Position numbers and translations under genes: made by a program. From Dechloromonas agitata is5 (GTDB taxonomy: Bacteria; Pseudomonadota; Gammaproteobacteria; Burkholderiales; Rhodocyclaceae): a stretch of DNA of 64,000 nucleotides. The notes under the pieces were generated by a model. The model saw only the letters and a program-made list of their open reading frames with translations. It had not been told where the DNA came from and did not search any database. The DNA lies in NCBI RefSeq assembly GCF_000519045.1, contig NZ_KI912532.1, positions 2,294,001-2,358,000 on the forward strand, written 5' to 3'. Below, in pieces: positions 17,071 to 25,979 of this stretch (position 1 is the stretch's first letter; each line of letters begins with the position of its first letter).

Positions 17071-18405
17071 ATGAGTGAAACAATGGGGCTGGCCCTGCTG
17101 GCCGGCGTGGTGGTGGTCATCCTGTTGCAGGTGGCCGTGTTGCTGCGCGGCAACCGCAGCCAGGAGCGGCAGGAGGCCGAGGTCCGCTTCCGGGCCTTGC
17201 AGGAGGCCTACGACAAGGGGTTGATGCGCCTGGAGCGGGAGTTGCGCGAGGAACTGGCCCGCGGCCGGCGGGAAGATGCCGAGGAGGCCTTCCGCGACCG
17301 CGAAGAGCGGGCGCAGTCGGCCAACCTGCTCAGCCAGGCGGTCACCACGCAGGTCGGCCAGTTCGGCACCCTGCAGGCCGAGCGGCTGGAAGCCTTCGCC
17401 CGCGAGCTGAACCGCTTTTCGCTCAGTCTCGACGAGCGATTCGAGCGCCTGAAGGTGGCCGTCGAAGGCAGGCTGGCGGCGATCCAGGCCGATAACGCCA
17501 ACAAGCTGGAGGAGATGCGCAAGACGGTCGACGAGAAGCTGCATGCAACGCTGGAACAGCGTCTGGGCGAGTCGTTCAAGTTGGTCAGCGAGCGATTGGA
17601 GCAGGTGCATCGCGGCCTCGGTGAGATGCAGAGCCTGGCGGCCGGCGTCGGCGATCTGAAGCGTGTGCTGACCAACGTCAAGACGCGGGGTACCTGGGGT
17701 GAAGTACAGTTGTCGGCCTTGCTCGAACAGCTGCTGACCGCCGAACAGTTTGCCGCCAATGTGGCAACGAAACCCAATAGCGGCGAACGCGTCGATTTCG
17801 CCATCCGTTTGCCGGGCAAGGACGACGGCGCGGTGGTCTGGCTGCCGATCGATGCCAAGTTCCCGATCGAGGACTACCAGCGCCTGATTGACGCCGTGGA
17901 GCCCGCTGCGATCGAGGAAGCAGCCAAGGCCATCGAGACGCGCCTGAAGAACGAGGCGAGGAGTATCCGCGACAAATACGTCGCTCCGCCGCACACCACT
18001 GATTTCGCCGTGCTCTACCTGCCGATCGAGGGGTTGTATGCCGAGGCACTGCGCCGGCCGGGCCTGGCCGAGGCGCTGCAGCGCGACTATCGCATTACGC
18101 TGGCCGGGCCGACGACGCTGGCCGCGATGCTCAACAGCCTGCAGATGGGCTTCCGCACGCTGGCCATCGAGCAACGCTCGGCAGAGGTGTGGGCGGTGCT
18201 CGGGGCGGTGAAGACCGAGTTCGGCAAGTTCGGCGAGGCGCTGGCGCATACCAAGAAGAAGCTCGACGAGGCGAGCAACAGTATCAGCAAGGCGGAGGTC
18301 CGCACGCGGCAACTGTCGCGCAAGCTGAAGGAGGTCGAGGCGCTGCCGGCGGCTGAATCGGAACAATTGATCGGGGTGGCGGATTTCGATGGCGAAGACG
18401 AATAA
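17071..18405 (+). CDS. rmuC: DNA recombination protein RmuC
   Basis: 444 residues: an N-terminal membrane helix, a long coiled coil (roughly 40-190) and the C-terminal RmuC nuclease-like domain. Family motifs seen include VKTRGTWGEVQLSALLEQLL, VWLPIDAKFPIEDYQRL (PD-(D/E)xK-like core), VAPPHTTDFAVLYLPIEGLYAE and LAGPTTLAAMLNSLQMGFRTL. RmuC limits inversions at short inverted repeats. It starts seven bases after the DUF748 stop and overlaps the DUF3293 gene by 17 bases. Confidence 0.95.
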   Translation: MSETMGLALLAGVVVVILLQVAVLLRGNRSQERQEAEVRFRALQEAYDKGLMRLERELREELARGRREDAEEAFRDREERAQSANLLSQAVTTQVGQFGTLQAERLEAFARELNRFSLSLDERFERLKVAVEGRLAAIQADNANKLEEMRKTVDEKLHATLEQRLGESFKLVSERLEQVHRGLGEMQSLAAGVGDLKRVLTNVKTRGTWGEVQLSALLEQLLTAEQFAANVATKPNSGERVDFAIRLPGKDDGAVVWLPIDAKFPIEDYQRLIDAVEPAAIEEAAKAIETRLKNEARSIRDKYVAPPHTTDFAVLYLPIEGLYAEALRRPGLAEALQRDYRITLAGPTTLAAMLNSLQMGFRTLAIEQRSAEVWAVLGAVKTEFGKFGEALAHTKKKLDEASNSISKAEVRTRQLSRKLKEVEALPAAESEQLIGVADFDGEDE

Positions 18406-18820
18406 TCTGGAAGCGGCCTACCGCGCCACGACCTACCGGGTTTTCCTGCCCGGCGGCATCTGCGATCTGCGGGTTGGCGAGCCGAACGAAACCCTGCGTT
18501 GCTGGCTCGAAACCACGGGGGGCACGCAGTTTGCAGTGATCACCGCACACAATCCGGGCTCGGTGGTGGTCGACGACGCCAGCAACGACGAGCGCCAGGC
18601 GCAACTCGAATGCGACCTGCTGGAAGGCAACTACGAGCCCTATGCCGGCCAGAACCTGCCGGATGCCGCCGACGCGCCGGTCGAGGAAAGCTGCTTCGTG
18701 CCTGACCTTGCGCCGGAAGACGCCTGTGCCCTGGCAGCGGATTACGGGCAGAATGCGGTGATCTGCGGTGGCATTGACGCCATTCCGCAGCTGGTCTGGG
18801 TTGAAGATTACGAATCATGA
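18389..18820 (+). CDS. DUF3293 domain protein
   Basis: 143 residues, acidic, soluble. The sequence FAVITAHNPGSV, then NDERQAQLECDLLE and the C-terminal YGQNAVICGGIDAIPQLVW are the DUF3293 signatures; the family's function is unknown. It overlaps rmuC at its start and the kinase gene at its end (ATGA), so the three are one transcript. Confidence 0.88.
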   Translation: MAKTNNLEAAYRATTYRVFLPGGICDLRVGEPNETLRCWLETTGGTQFAVITAHNPGSVVVDDASNDERQAQLECDLLEGNYEPYAGQNLPDAADAPVEESCFVPDLAPEDACALAADYGQNAVICGGIDAIPQLVWVEDYES

Positions 18821-21180
18821 AAAAAATCGGCCGTTTCGAGGTCAGGCGCGAACTGGGGCGCGGCGCACAGAGCGTCGTCTATCTGGGTTTCGACCCCCAG
18901 TTGCAGCGCGAGATCGCCATCAAGACCCTGCATTTCGCCCGTCCCGACCCGGCCCAGAATCAGTCGCTGCTGGCCGAGGCGCGGGCTGTCGGGCGCATGC
19001 GCCACCCCAGCATCGTGCCGATTTTCGAGGCGGGCGAGGAAGGCGGCGACCTGTATCTCGTCTTTGAATACGTGCCGGGCAGCAACCTGGCCGATTTCCT
19101 CAAGCAGAGCGGTGCCTTGCCGCCGGTCAAGGCCATTTCCATCCTGCGCCCGATTCTCGATGCGGTGGTGCATGCCCACGCCCAGGGCATCATCCACCGC
19201 GACCTGAAGCCGTCGAATATCCTGCTCGACGATGATGGCACGCCGCGCGTCATGGATTTCGGTATCGCCGCCCATGTCGATGGCGCGACGGAAGGTGGGG
19301 AGCAACTGACCGGTACGCCCGCCTACATGGCGCCGGAATATGTCCTGAATCGGGTGGTCAGCGAGCGTTCCGACGTTTTCTCGGCCGGTCTGATCCTGTT
19401 CGAAATGCTGCTTGGTCGCCGCGCCTTCACCGGCGACAGCCTCGCCGCCGTGCTCCAGCGCGTGGCGAGTGAAGATCTCGCGTTGCCGGAGGATGCGGGC
19501 ATCGACGACCGCCTGCGTTCTGTCCTGCTCAAGGCCGTGGCGCGCGACCCGGCGCTACGCTTCCAATCGGCGGCGCAGTTCGCCGAGGCGCTGGACAATT
19601 ACCTGGAACCCGAGGAGGAGGCCGACGGCGGCGGCAACAGCCAGTCGACCATCGACTTCCTGCTCCGCCGGATGCGTCACAAAAGCGATTTTCCGGCCCT
19701 CTCCGAGTCGGTCAGCGCCATCAACCGGATCGCCAACAGCGAAACGGAGAGCATTGGCAAGCTCTCCAACACCATCCTCAAGGATTTCGCGCTGACCAAC
19801 AAGCTGCTCCGCCTGGTCAATTCGGCCTACTTCCGGCCGGCTGGCGGCGGCACGATCAGCACCGTATCGCGGGCGGTCGTCGTGCTCGGCTTCGAGGCGG
19901 TGCGCAACATCGCCATCACCGTCCTACTCTTCGAGCACCTGCAGAACAAGGGCAACGCCAACCAGTTGAAGGAAGATTTCCTGCGCGCCAACCTGGCCGG
20001 CGTGCTGGCCAAGGATATCGGCGCCACGGCACAGATGCGCGATCTCGAGCAATCCTTCATCTGCGCGCTGTTCCACAGCCTGGGCCGCCTGCTGTCGCAA
20101 TACTATTTCCCCGAGGAATCGGATGAAATCCGCCGCGTCATGGCCCAGCGGCAGTGCAGCGAAGATCTGGCGGCCAGCCAGGTGCTCGGCATCTCCTTCG
20201 AGGACATGGGGGTGGCCATTGCCCGCCAGTGGGGCTTCCCGGCCCTGATCGTCGGCACCATGCGCCGCCTGCCGACCGGCCCTGTCCGTAAGCCGGCACA
20301 CCAGGAAGACCGCTTGCGCGTGCTGTCCGGTTTTGCCAACGAGTTGTGCGAGGTGATCGCCCAGGCCACGCCGGAAGCGCGCGAGCGGGAGCTGAAGAAA
20401 ACCCTGTCCCGCTTTGCCGATGCTGTCGCCATTGGGCAGCAAGAGCTTCACCAGACGGTGCAGCGCGCCGTCGAGGAAGTGGCAGATTTTGCCCGGGTCA
20501 TCCACCTGAACCTGCAACAAACCCAGTTCGGCAAGCAGATGCGCCTGTTCGCCAAGGGCGGCGCCCAGTCAGAGGCCAGCCGCGAGGACGACCTGGCCGG
20601 CGGCACGCTGCTCGGCGAGCCGGCCGGTACCGCTGGTTACGGGGATGCCACCTCGGGCGGTACGGTCGATGCCCAGGCCGTTTTGACGGCGGGTATCCAG
20701 GACATCAGCAACACGCTGGTCGATGGTTTCCGGCTCAACGACATCCTGCGCATCATTCTCGAGACGATGTACCGGGCGATGGGCTTCAAGCGTGTCGTGC
20801 TCTGCATTCGCGATGCCAAGGCCGGCGCCATGCAGGGGCGTTTCGGATTCGGGCCGGATGCCAACGAGCTGGCGCGCGCTTTCCGCTTTCCATTGAGCTT
20901 CACGCCTGACATCTTTCACGTGGCGACGTCGAAAGGCGTCGATATCCTGATCAGCGACATCGACGATCCGAAGATCGCCAGCCGCATTCCCGACTGGTAC
21001 CGCAAGGCCGTCCCGGCCCATTCCTTCGTGCTCTTCCCGCTCAATATCAAAGGCAACCCGGTGGCGCTGATCTACGCCGACCGCGACGAGCCGGGCGGCA
21101 TCTCGATTCCGGAAAAGGAACTCCAGCTGTTGCGTACCTTGCGCAACCAAGCGATCCTGGCGATCAAGCAGAGCAGCTGA
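18817..21180 (+). CDS. Ser/Thr protein kinase fused to HDOD and GAF domains
   Basis: 787 residues. Residues 1-265 are a eukaryotic-like kinase with a glycine loop (LGRGAQSVV), the ATP-binding Lys36 (IAIKTL), HRDLKPSNILL, DFGIA and an APE-type MAPEYV, so it should be active. Residues about 280-480 are an HDOD domain (FPALSESVSAINRIAN, LTNKLLRLVNSAYF, FHSLGRLL) lacking full HD-GYP catalytic residues. The C-terminal 170 residues are a GAF domain (GFRLNDILRIILETMYRAMGFKRVVLC). Such fusions are found in betaproteobacteria; signal and substrates are unknown. Last gene of the rmuC operon. Confidence 0.92.
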   Translation: MKKIGRFEVRRELGRGAQSVVYLGFDPQLQREIAIKTLHFARPDPAQNQSLLAEARAVGRMRHPSIVPIFEAGEEGGDLYLVFEYVPGSNLADFLKQSGALPPVKAISILRPILDAVVHAHAQGIIHRDLKPSNILLDDDGTPRVMDFGIAAHVDGATEGGEQLTGTPAYMAPEYVLNRVVSERSDVFSAGLILFEMLLGRRAFTGDSLAAVLQRVASEDLALPEDAGIDDRLRSVLLKAVARDPALRFQSAAQFAEALDNYLEPEEEADGGGNSQSTIDFLLRRMRHKSDFPALSESVSAINRIANSETESIGKLSNTILKDFALTNKLLRLVNSAYFRPAGGGTISTVSRAVVVLGFEAVRNIAITVLLFEHLQNKGNANQLKEDFLRANLAGVLAKDIGATAQMRDLEQSFICALFHSLGRLLSQYYFPEESDEIRRVMAQRQCSEDLAASQVLGISFEDMGVAIARQWGFPALIVGTMRRLPTGPVRKPAHQEDRLRVLSGFANELCEVIAQATPEARERELKKTLSRFADAVAIGQQELHQTVQRAVEEVADFARVIHLNLQQTQFGKQMRLFAKGGAQSEASREDDLAGGTLLGEPAGTAGYGDATSGGTVDAQAVLTAGIQDISNTLVDGFRLNDILRIILETMYRAMGFKRVVLCIRDAKAGAMQGRFGFGPDANELARAFRFPLSFTPDIFHVATSKGVDILISDIDDPKIASRIPDWYRKAVPAHSFVLFPLNIKGNPVALIYADRDEPGGISIPEKELQLLRTLRNQAILAIKQSS

Positions 21181-21217
21181 GGCCAGGCCACAGGCAGGGG
21201 GGCTGCCCCAGAAACGA

Positions 21218-21243
21218 CAATGCCCGCTGTGGCGCGGGCATTG
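21218..21243. terminator. Hairpin between convergent kinase and bamD genes
   Basis: Arms CAATGCCCGC and GCGGGCATTG, a perfect 10-bp stem with a 6-base loop. It lies 38 bases after the kinase stop and 22 bases after bamD on the other strand. A bidirectional terminator is likely, although the U tracts are short. Confidence 0.65.
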
Positions 21244-21264
21244 TGACGATGCATCGGAGCAGGC

Positions 21265-22086
21265 TTACCAGAGCTTCCACCAGGCCGTCTTGCGCTCCAG
21301 GCCGTCCTTGTAGAAACGGCTGTTCGGGAAGTTCTTCTTCATCACCCGGTCGGCATCATCGCGCAACTCGGGCATGCCCATCTTGTCGTAGGCCGTGACC
21401 AGGATGAACATGGCCTCCTCGATCGCCGGCGCCTGCGGGTAGGTCTTGATTGCCTGCTGGGCGCGGTTGGCGGCAGCAATGTAGGCGCCGCGCTTGACGT
21501 AGTAGCGGGCAACGTGAACTTCCAGCGAGGCCATGGCATTGACCAGGTAGTTCATGCGCAGCGTGGCGTCCGGCGTGTATTTGCTGTTCGGGAAGCGGGC
21601 GACCAGTTCCTTGAAGGCTTCAAAGGATTCGCGGGCTGCCTTCGGGTCGCGCTCGGTCGGGTCCTGCGAACTGATGTAGGCAGTCAGGCCGAGATCTTCG
21701 TTGAAGTTGATCAGGCCCTTCAGGTAATAGACGTAGTCAACCGCCGGGTGGCTCGGATGCAGCTTGATGAAACGGTCGCACGCGGCGAGGGCGGAACCCG
21801 GTTCATTGCCCTTCCAGTACACGTAGCCCAGTTCGAGTTGCGCCTGCTGGGCGTAACGACCGTAGGGGAAACGCGCTTCCAGTTTTTCCAGGAACTTGGC
21901 GGCCTTTTCCCAGGAACCTTCGCTTTGTGCATCCTTGGCTTCCGAATACAGCTTGCCGGCCGACCAGCCAGCCGTTTCGTCGTAGGTGCCGGTCGTGCCG
22001 CAACCGGCGACGACGGCGGCGACGAAGAGTGCCAGCAGTACGCGGAAGAGGGCGGGGAAAGACGGGAATGCGGGTAAACTGCGCAT
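21265..22086 (-). CDS. bamD: Outer-membrane assembly lipoprotein BamD
   Basis: 273 residues. The signal ends in a lipobox (VVAGCGTTG, Cys lipidated). TPR-like helices follow with the BamD hallmarks YSEAKDAQSEGSWEKAAKFLEKLEARFPYGRYAQQAQLELGYVY-type spacing, RFIKLHPSHPAVDYVYYLKGL and DPKAARESFEAFKELVARFPNSKY. It is the essential partner of BamA in the outer-membrane beta-barrel assembly complex. It diverges from rluD with no spare sequence between the two starts (21-90 bp), the usual arrangement in proteobacteria. Confidence 0.96.
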   Translation of the reverse strand: MRSLPAFPSFPALFRVLLALFVAAVVAGCGTTGTYDETAGWSAGKLYSEAKDAQSEGSWEKAAKFLEKLEARFPYGRYAQQAQLELGYVYWKGNEPGSALAACDRFIKLHPSHPAVDYVYYLKGLINFNEDLGLTAYISSQDPTERDPKAARESFEAFKELVARFPNSKYTPDATLRMNYLVNAMASLEVHVARYYVKRGAYIAAANRAQQAIKTYPQAPAIEEAMFILVTAYDKMGMPELRDDADRVMKKNFPNSRFYKDGLERKTAWWKLW

Positions 22087-22087
22087 T

Positions 22088-23044
22088 ATGAACGATCCAT
22101 TTGAAGATGCCGGCGATTATAGCCGAACTGAACCACTCCGCCTGAGCGTACCCGAGGCTGCATCGGGGCGCCGCCTTGACCAGGTGCTGGCCGAACTCTT
22201 GCCGCAGCATTCCCGCAACCGCCTACAAGGCTGGGTCAAGGATGGCTGCGTGCTGGTCGATAGCGAGGTGGTGACAGAGCCGAAGCGCAAGGTGCTGGGC
22301 GGCGAAACCCTGCTCGTCAGCGAGCCGGACGACGCCCGCGAGGCCATCGACCAGCCGGAGGACATCCCGCTCGACATCGTGTACGAAGACGAAACGCTGC
22401 TCGTCATCAACAAGCCGGCCGGGCTGGTCGTCCATCCCGGCAGCGGTAACTGGAGCGGCACGCTGATGAATGCCGTGCTTCACCATGTACCGGGTATCGA
22501 GCAGATTCCACGGGCCGGCATCGTGCACCGCCTGGACAAGGACACAAGTGGCTTGATGGTTGTCGCCAAGACGCTTGAAGCGCAGACCGACCTGATCCGC
22601 CAGTTACAGGCGCGTAGTGTCAAGCGGGTATATCTGGCGCTGGCCAATGGCGTGATGAAAAAGGATGGGGGGGTCGATTCGCCGATCGGGCGGCATCCGA
22701 CGCAGCGCATCAAGATGGCGGTGGTGCCGGAGAGCCGGGGCGGCAAGCCGGCGCTGACCTGGTTCCGCATCCTCGAGAACTTCCCGCACTGCACCTTCAT
22801 CGAATGCACACTGGAAACTGGACGGACGCACCAGATCCGTGTCCATCTGGCATCCATCAACCATCCGCTGGTCGGCGATCCGGTCTACGGCAAGAAACAT
22901 CCGCAACTGCCGGCGTTTCCGCGCCAGGCGCTGCACGCCACCCGCCTCGGGCTGGTACACCCGGTGAGTGGCCTCAAGATGCAATGGGAAGTGCCCATGC
23001 CGCAGGACATGCGTGACCTGCTCGACGCCCTGCGCTATGGCTGA
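22088..23044 (+). CDS. rluD: 23S rRNA pseudouridine synthase RluD
   Basis: Makes pseudouridine 1911, 1915 and 1917 in helix 69 of 23S rRNA. 318 residues: an S4 RNA-binding domain (RRLDQVLAELLPQHSRNRLQGWVKDG), then the catalytic motif GIVHRLDKDTSGLMV with nucleophile Asp150, and GRTHQIRVHLASINHPLVGDP. Start ATG 22088 lies one base from the divergent bamD start; upstream extension would be inside bamD. It overlaps pgeF. Confidence 0.95.
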   Translation: MNDPFEDAGDYSRTEPLRLSVPEAASGRRLDQVLAELLPQHSRNRLQGWVKDGCVLVDSEVVTEPKRKVLGGETLLVSEPDDAREAIDQPEDIPLDIVYEDETLLVINKPAGLVVHPGSGNWSGTLMNAVLHHVPGIEQIPRAGIVHRLDKDTSGLMVVAKTLEAQTDLIRQLQARSVKRVYLALANGVMKKDGGVDSPIGRHPTQRIKMAVVPESRGGKPALTWFRILENFPHCTFIECTLETGRTHQIRVHLASINHPLVGDPVYGKKHPQLPAFPRQALHATRLGLVHPVSGLKMQWEVPMPQDMRDLLDALRYG

Positions 23045-23771
23045 TTGCCGGGAGCCCGACTGGCCGGCACCGCCCGGGGTGCGCGCGCTGCAGACACTGC
23101 GCACGGGCGGTTGCAGCCCGGCGCCCTGGGCCAGCTTCAACCTGGGCGACCATGTCGGCGACGCGCCGGCCCGGGTTACCGCCAACCGGGCCGAACTGCG
23201 TCGGCAACTGCCCAGCGAGCCGCTGTGGTTGACCCAAGTGCATGGCACGACGGTGGTTGATGCCGCTCTGGCGCCACAAGGTGCCAGCGCCGACGCCAGC
23301 TTTTCCCGCTTGCCAGGCCAGGTGTGTGCCGTGATGACCGCCGATTGTCTGCCGGTGTTGTTCTGCGACCGGGCGGGCACCGTCGTCGCTGCCGCCCATG
23401 CCGGTTGGCGCGGGCTGCTCGATGGCGTACTCGAAAACACCATCGTGGCCCTGCAGGTCGCGCCGGGCGAGTTGCTGGCCTGGCTTGGACCGGCTATCGG
23501 CCCCGCGTGCTTTGAAGTTGGCAATGAAGTGAGGGCGGCATTCGTCGCCCGCGATGCCGAGGCTGCCGGCTGTTTTCGTCCGCATGGCAGCAAATGGCTC
23601 GCCGATATCTACGCTCTGGCGCGCCAGCGCCTGCAGCAGGCCGGGGTGACCGCGATCAGCGGTGGCGGGGCATGCACCGTCAGCGATGCCGAGCGTTATT
23701 TTTCCTACCGCCGCGATGGCGTGACCGGACGCATGGCGACGCTGATCTGGCTGGAAGCGCCGGGCAACTGA
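23037..23771 (+). CDS. pgeF: Peptidoglycan editing factor PgeF (laccase-domain, YfiH family)
   Basis: About 244 residues. Metal-site motifs: LTQVHGTTVVDA, VMTADCLPVLFCD and AAHAGWRGLLDGVLE, then LGPAIGPACFEVG. PgeF corrects peptidoglycan precursors that contain L-Ser in place of L-Ala; older annotation calls these multicopper polyphenol oxidases. ATG 23037 overlaps the last eight bases of rluD, the conserved rluD-pgeF coupling. Confidence 0.95.
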   Translation: MADCREPDWPAPPGVRALQTLRTGGCSPAPWASFNLGDHVGDAPARVTANRAELRRQLPSEPLWLTQVHGTTVVDAALAPQGASADASFSRLPGQVCAVMTADCLPVLFCDRAGTVVAAAHAGWRGLLDGVLENTIVALQVAPGELLAWLGPAIGPACFEVGNEVRAAFVARDAEAAGCFRPHGSKWLADIYALARQRLQQAGVTAISGGGACTVSDAERYFSYRRDGVTGRMATLIWLEAPGN

Positions 23772-23784
23772 AATTGTCCCGGCA

Positions 23785-23819
23785 AGCAAAAGGGCTGCGT
23801 CATGCGCAGCCCTTTTGCT
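23785..23819. terminator. Bidirectional terminator between pgeF and the CoA-transferase gene
   Basis: Arms AGCAAAAGGGCTGCG and CGCAGCCCTTTTGCT form a perfect 15-bp stem with a 5-base loop. A/T runs inside the arms provide U tracts in both directions, and the genes on both sides end here. Confidence 0.85.
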
Positions 23820-23838
23820 TTGGCCCAGGCCGTACTTC

Positions 23839-25401
23839 TTAAACCGCCCAGGCGTCGGCCTGCACGGTTGATTCCTGGCGCCAGGCGGCGCGTGCCGCGT
23901 TGTTGGCAATCCAGTTCGGCAGGAAGGTGTAGGCTTCGTCAAGCAGGTGCGGCGTATGGCGGCCCGGCGAGTAGCGCTGGGCACGGTCATAGTACTCGCG
24001 CAATGCCGGTCGGAAGTTCGGGTGGGCGCAATTCTCGATGACCGCCTTGGCCCGCTGCTTGGGCGACAGGCCGCGCAGGTCGGCCAGCCCCTGCTCGGTG
24101 ACGATGACCTGGACATCGTGTTCGGTGTGGTCGACGTGCGACACCATGGGCACGATGCAGGAGATGCTGCCACCCTTGGCCGAGGAGGGGGTCATGAAGA
24201 TCGAGATGAAGGCATTGCGCGCGAAATCGCCGGAGCCGCCGATGCCGTTCATGATCGAGGTACCCATGATGTGCGTCGAATTGACGTTGCCATAGATGTC
24301 GGCCTCGATCAGGCCGTTCATGGCGATGACGCCGAGGCGGCGGATGACTTCCGGGTGGTTCGAGATTTCCTGTGGGCGCAGGATGATCGAATCCTTGAAG
24401 CGCGGCAGGTCGGCGTTCAGTTCGGCCAGCGCAGCCGGGCTGAGCGAGAAGGAGGTGGCCGAGGCGCAGGTCAGTTTGCCCGACTTGATCAACTCCAGCA
24501 TGCCGTCCTGCAGCACCTCGGTGTAGGCCGTCAGGTTCTCGAAGGGGCCGGACTGCAGCCCGGCCATCACGGCATTGGCGACGTTGCCGACGCCGGATTG
24601 CAGCGGCAACAGGTTGGCCGGCAGACGGCCCATCTTCACTTCATGCTGCAGGAACTCCAGTATGTGGCCGGCGATGCGCTGCGAATTCTGGTCAGGTGGT
24701 GTGAAAGCCGAATTGCGGTCGGCCTTGTCGGTCTCGATGACGGCGATGACCTTGTTCGGGTCGATGGTGTAGTACGGATCGCCGATGCGGTCGTCGGCCT
24801 TGACGATGGGGATCGGCTTGCGATGCGGTGGCAGCGCAGTGCCGTAGTAGATGTCGTGCATGCCTTCGAGGTGCGGGTTCTGCCAGCTATTCACCTCGAG
24901 AATGATCTTGTCGGCCTGATCCAGCCAGGTCTTGTTGTTGCCAACCGACGATGACGGAATCAGCCGGCCGTCTTCCAGGATGCCGGCCACTTCGACGACG
25001 GCGACGTCGAGCTTGCCGAGGAAGCCACCCCAGACGAATTGCGCGACGTGCGACAGATGGATGTCGATGTACTCCATCTCGCCGGCGTTGATGCGCTTGC
25101 GGCAGGTCGGGTCGGACTGGTAGGGCAGGCGCATCTCGATGCCATCGACCATGGCCAGCGCACCGTCGAGTTCTGGCGCGGTCGAGGCGCCGGTCCACAC
25201 GCCGATCTTGAATTTGTTGCCGTGCAGGTTGGCATCGAGGATGCGCTTGGCCAGCGCGGTCGGCAGTTCCTTGGGATAGCCGGCGCCGGTGAAACCGCTC
25301 ATGCCGACGTTGGCACCGGACGGGATGAGGAGGGCGGCCTCGGCGGCCGACATGACTTTGCTGCGCAGGTGGGGGTTGAGGATGCGGTTGGCACCGTCCA
25401 T
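23839..25401 (-). CDS. Acetyl-CoA hydrolase / succinyl-CoA:acetate CoA-transferase
   Basis: 520 residues from ATG 25401, preceded by a GGAGC ribosome binding site. Acetyl-CoA hydrolase/transferase family: MSGFTGAGYPKELP at the N-terminus, GVGNVANAVMAGL, the NGLIEADIYGNVNSTHIMGT segment that carries the CoA-binding glutamate of the family, GSGDFARNAF and the C-terminal VTEQGLADLRGLSPKQRA. Members exchange CoA between succinyl- or propionyl-CoA and acetate. With acs and the PHA genes in this window it fits flexible C2/C3 acyl-CoA handling. The donor acyl group is not predictable from sequence. Confidence 0.92.
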   Translation of the reverse strand: MDGANRILNPHLRSKVMSAAEAALLIPSGANVGMSGFTGAGYPKELPTALAKRILDANLHGNKFKIGVWTGASTAPELDGALAMVDGIEMRLPYQSDPTCRKRINAGEMEYIDIHLSHVAQFVWGGFLGKLDVAVVEVAGILEDGRLIPSSSVGNNKTWLDQADKIILEVNSWQNPHLEGMHDIYYGTALPPHRKPIPIVKADDRIGDPYYTIDPNKVIAVIETDKADRNSAFTPPDQNSQRIAGHILEFLQHEVKMGRLPANLLPLQSGVGNVANAVMAGLQSGPFENLTAYTEVLQDGMLELIKSGKLTCASATSFSLSPAALAELNADLPRFKDSIILRPQEISNHPEVIRRLGVIAMNGLIEADIYGNVNSTHIMGTSIMNGIGGSGDFARNAFISIFMTPSSAKGGSISCIVPMVSHVDHTEHDVQVIVTEQGLADLRGLSPKQRAKAVIENCAHPNFRPALREYYDRAQRYSPGRHTPHLLDEAYTFLPNWIANNAARAAWRQESTVQADAWAV

Positions 25402-25506
25402 GGTCGAAAGCTCCGGGTCAGGTTGTTGATCGACAGCAGACTCCGCGGATGGCTGGACGCCCAATGTTTTACGCCGGGCCGGTCGACCGGCCGCTGTGGC
25501 AAGCCC

Positions 25507-25534
25507 AGAAAAAGAGCCCGCACGAGGCGGGCTC
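25507..25534 (-). terminator. Minus-strand terminator between lipoprotein and CoA-transferase genes
   Basis: Arms GAGCCCGC and GCGGGCTC with a 5-base loop; on the minus strand the stem is followed by TTTTTCTGGG. It stops transcripts from the lipoprotein gene at 25858. It also lies in the leader of the CoA-transferase gene, so conditional read-through is possible. Confidence 0.7.
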
Positions 25535-25642
25535 AAATCCGGGAGCAGCGCATGAAGCCCCGGGAGAGAGACAACTGTAGCAAGCGCGAAATTCGTCGAC
25601 GAACGAGAACTTGTTAAGCGATGCGTAAGAAAAACTGATGTG

Positions 25643-25858
25643 TTACTTGCTGTCGGCGGCCGGTACCGGGGTGGCAGCCGAAGGCTCCGTGGTGGTAGCT
25701 GGCGGCGCCTCGACAGCCGGTGCCGGCGGCGGATTGTCGGTGGTGTTCAACGATGGGGTGCTGGCCGGCGGTGGCAGGATGACGGCCGGTTCTTCCTTCT
25801 TGCCGCAGGCAGAAACAGCAAGGGTGATCAGGGTCAGGGCGATCAGCGATTTTTTCAT
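25643..25858 (-). CDS. Small proline-rich lipoprotein
   Basis: 71 residues. A signal with lipobox AVSAC is followed by GKKEEP, and the mature part is a low-complexity chain rich in Pro, Ala and Thr with no folded domain. It resembles the short LptM/YifL-type lipoproteins, in which a lipobox-CGxKG start precedes a disordered tail; LptM assists LPS-transporter assembly. The match is by layout only, so the call stays descriptive. It diverges from the LysR gene. Confidence 0.8.
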   Translation of the reverse strand: MKKSLIALTLITLAVSACGKKEEPAVILPPPASTPSLNTTDNPPPAPAVEAPPATTTEPSAATPVPAADSK

Positions 25859-25979
25859 GGACTTTCCTCTGGGCGATGGGGGCGCTTTCCGTAGCGCAGG
25901 CCGTCACGATAGGGCTCGCCTTGCCCGCCGGCAAACGAGGCTTTATGATCCGACGAATTAGAAATTCTTAATTATTGTC

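Noticed and set aside
23037..23771. Laccase / polyphenol oxidase annotation for the gene after rluD
   Set aside because: Motifs and the rluD overlap match PgeF; the older oxidase name is not supported by a multicopper site.
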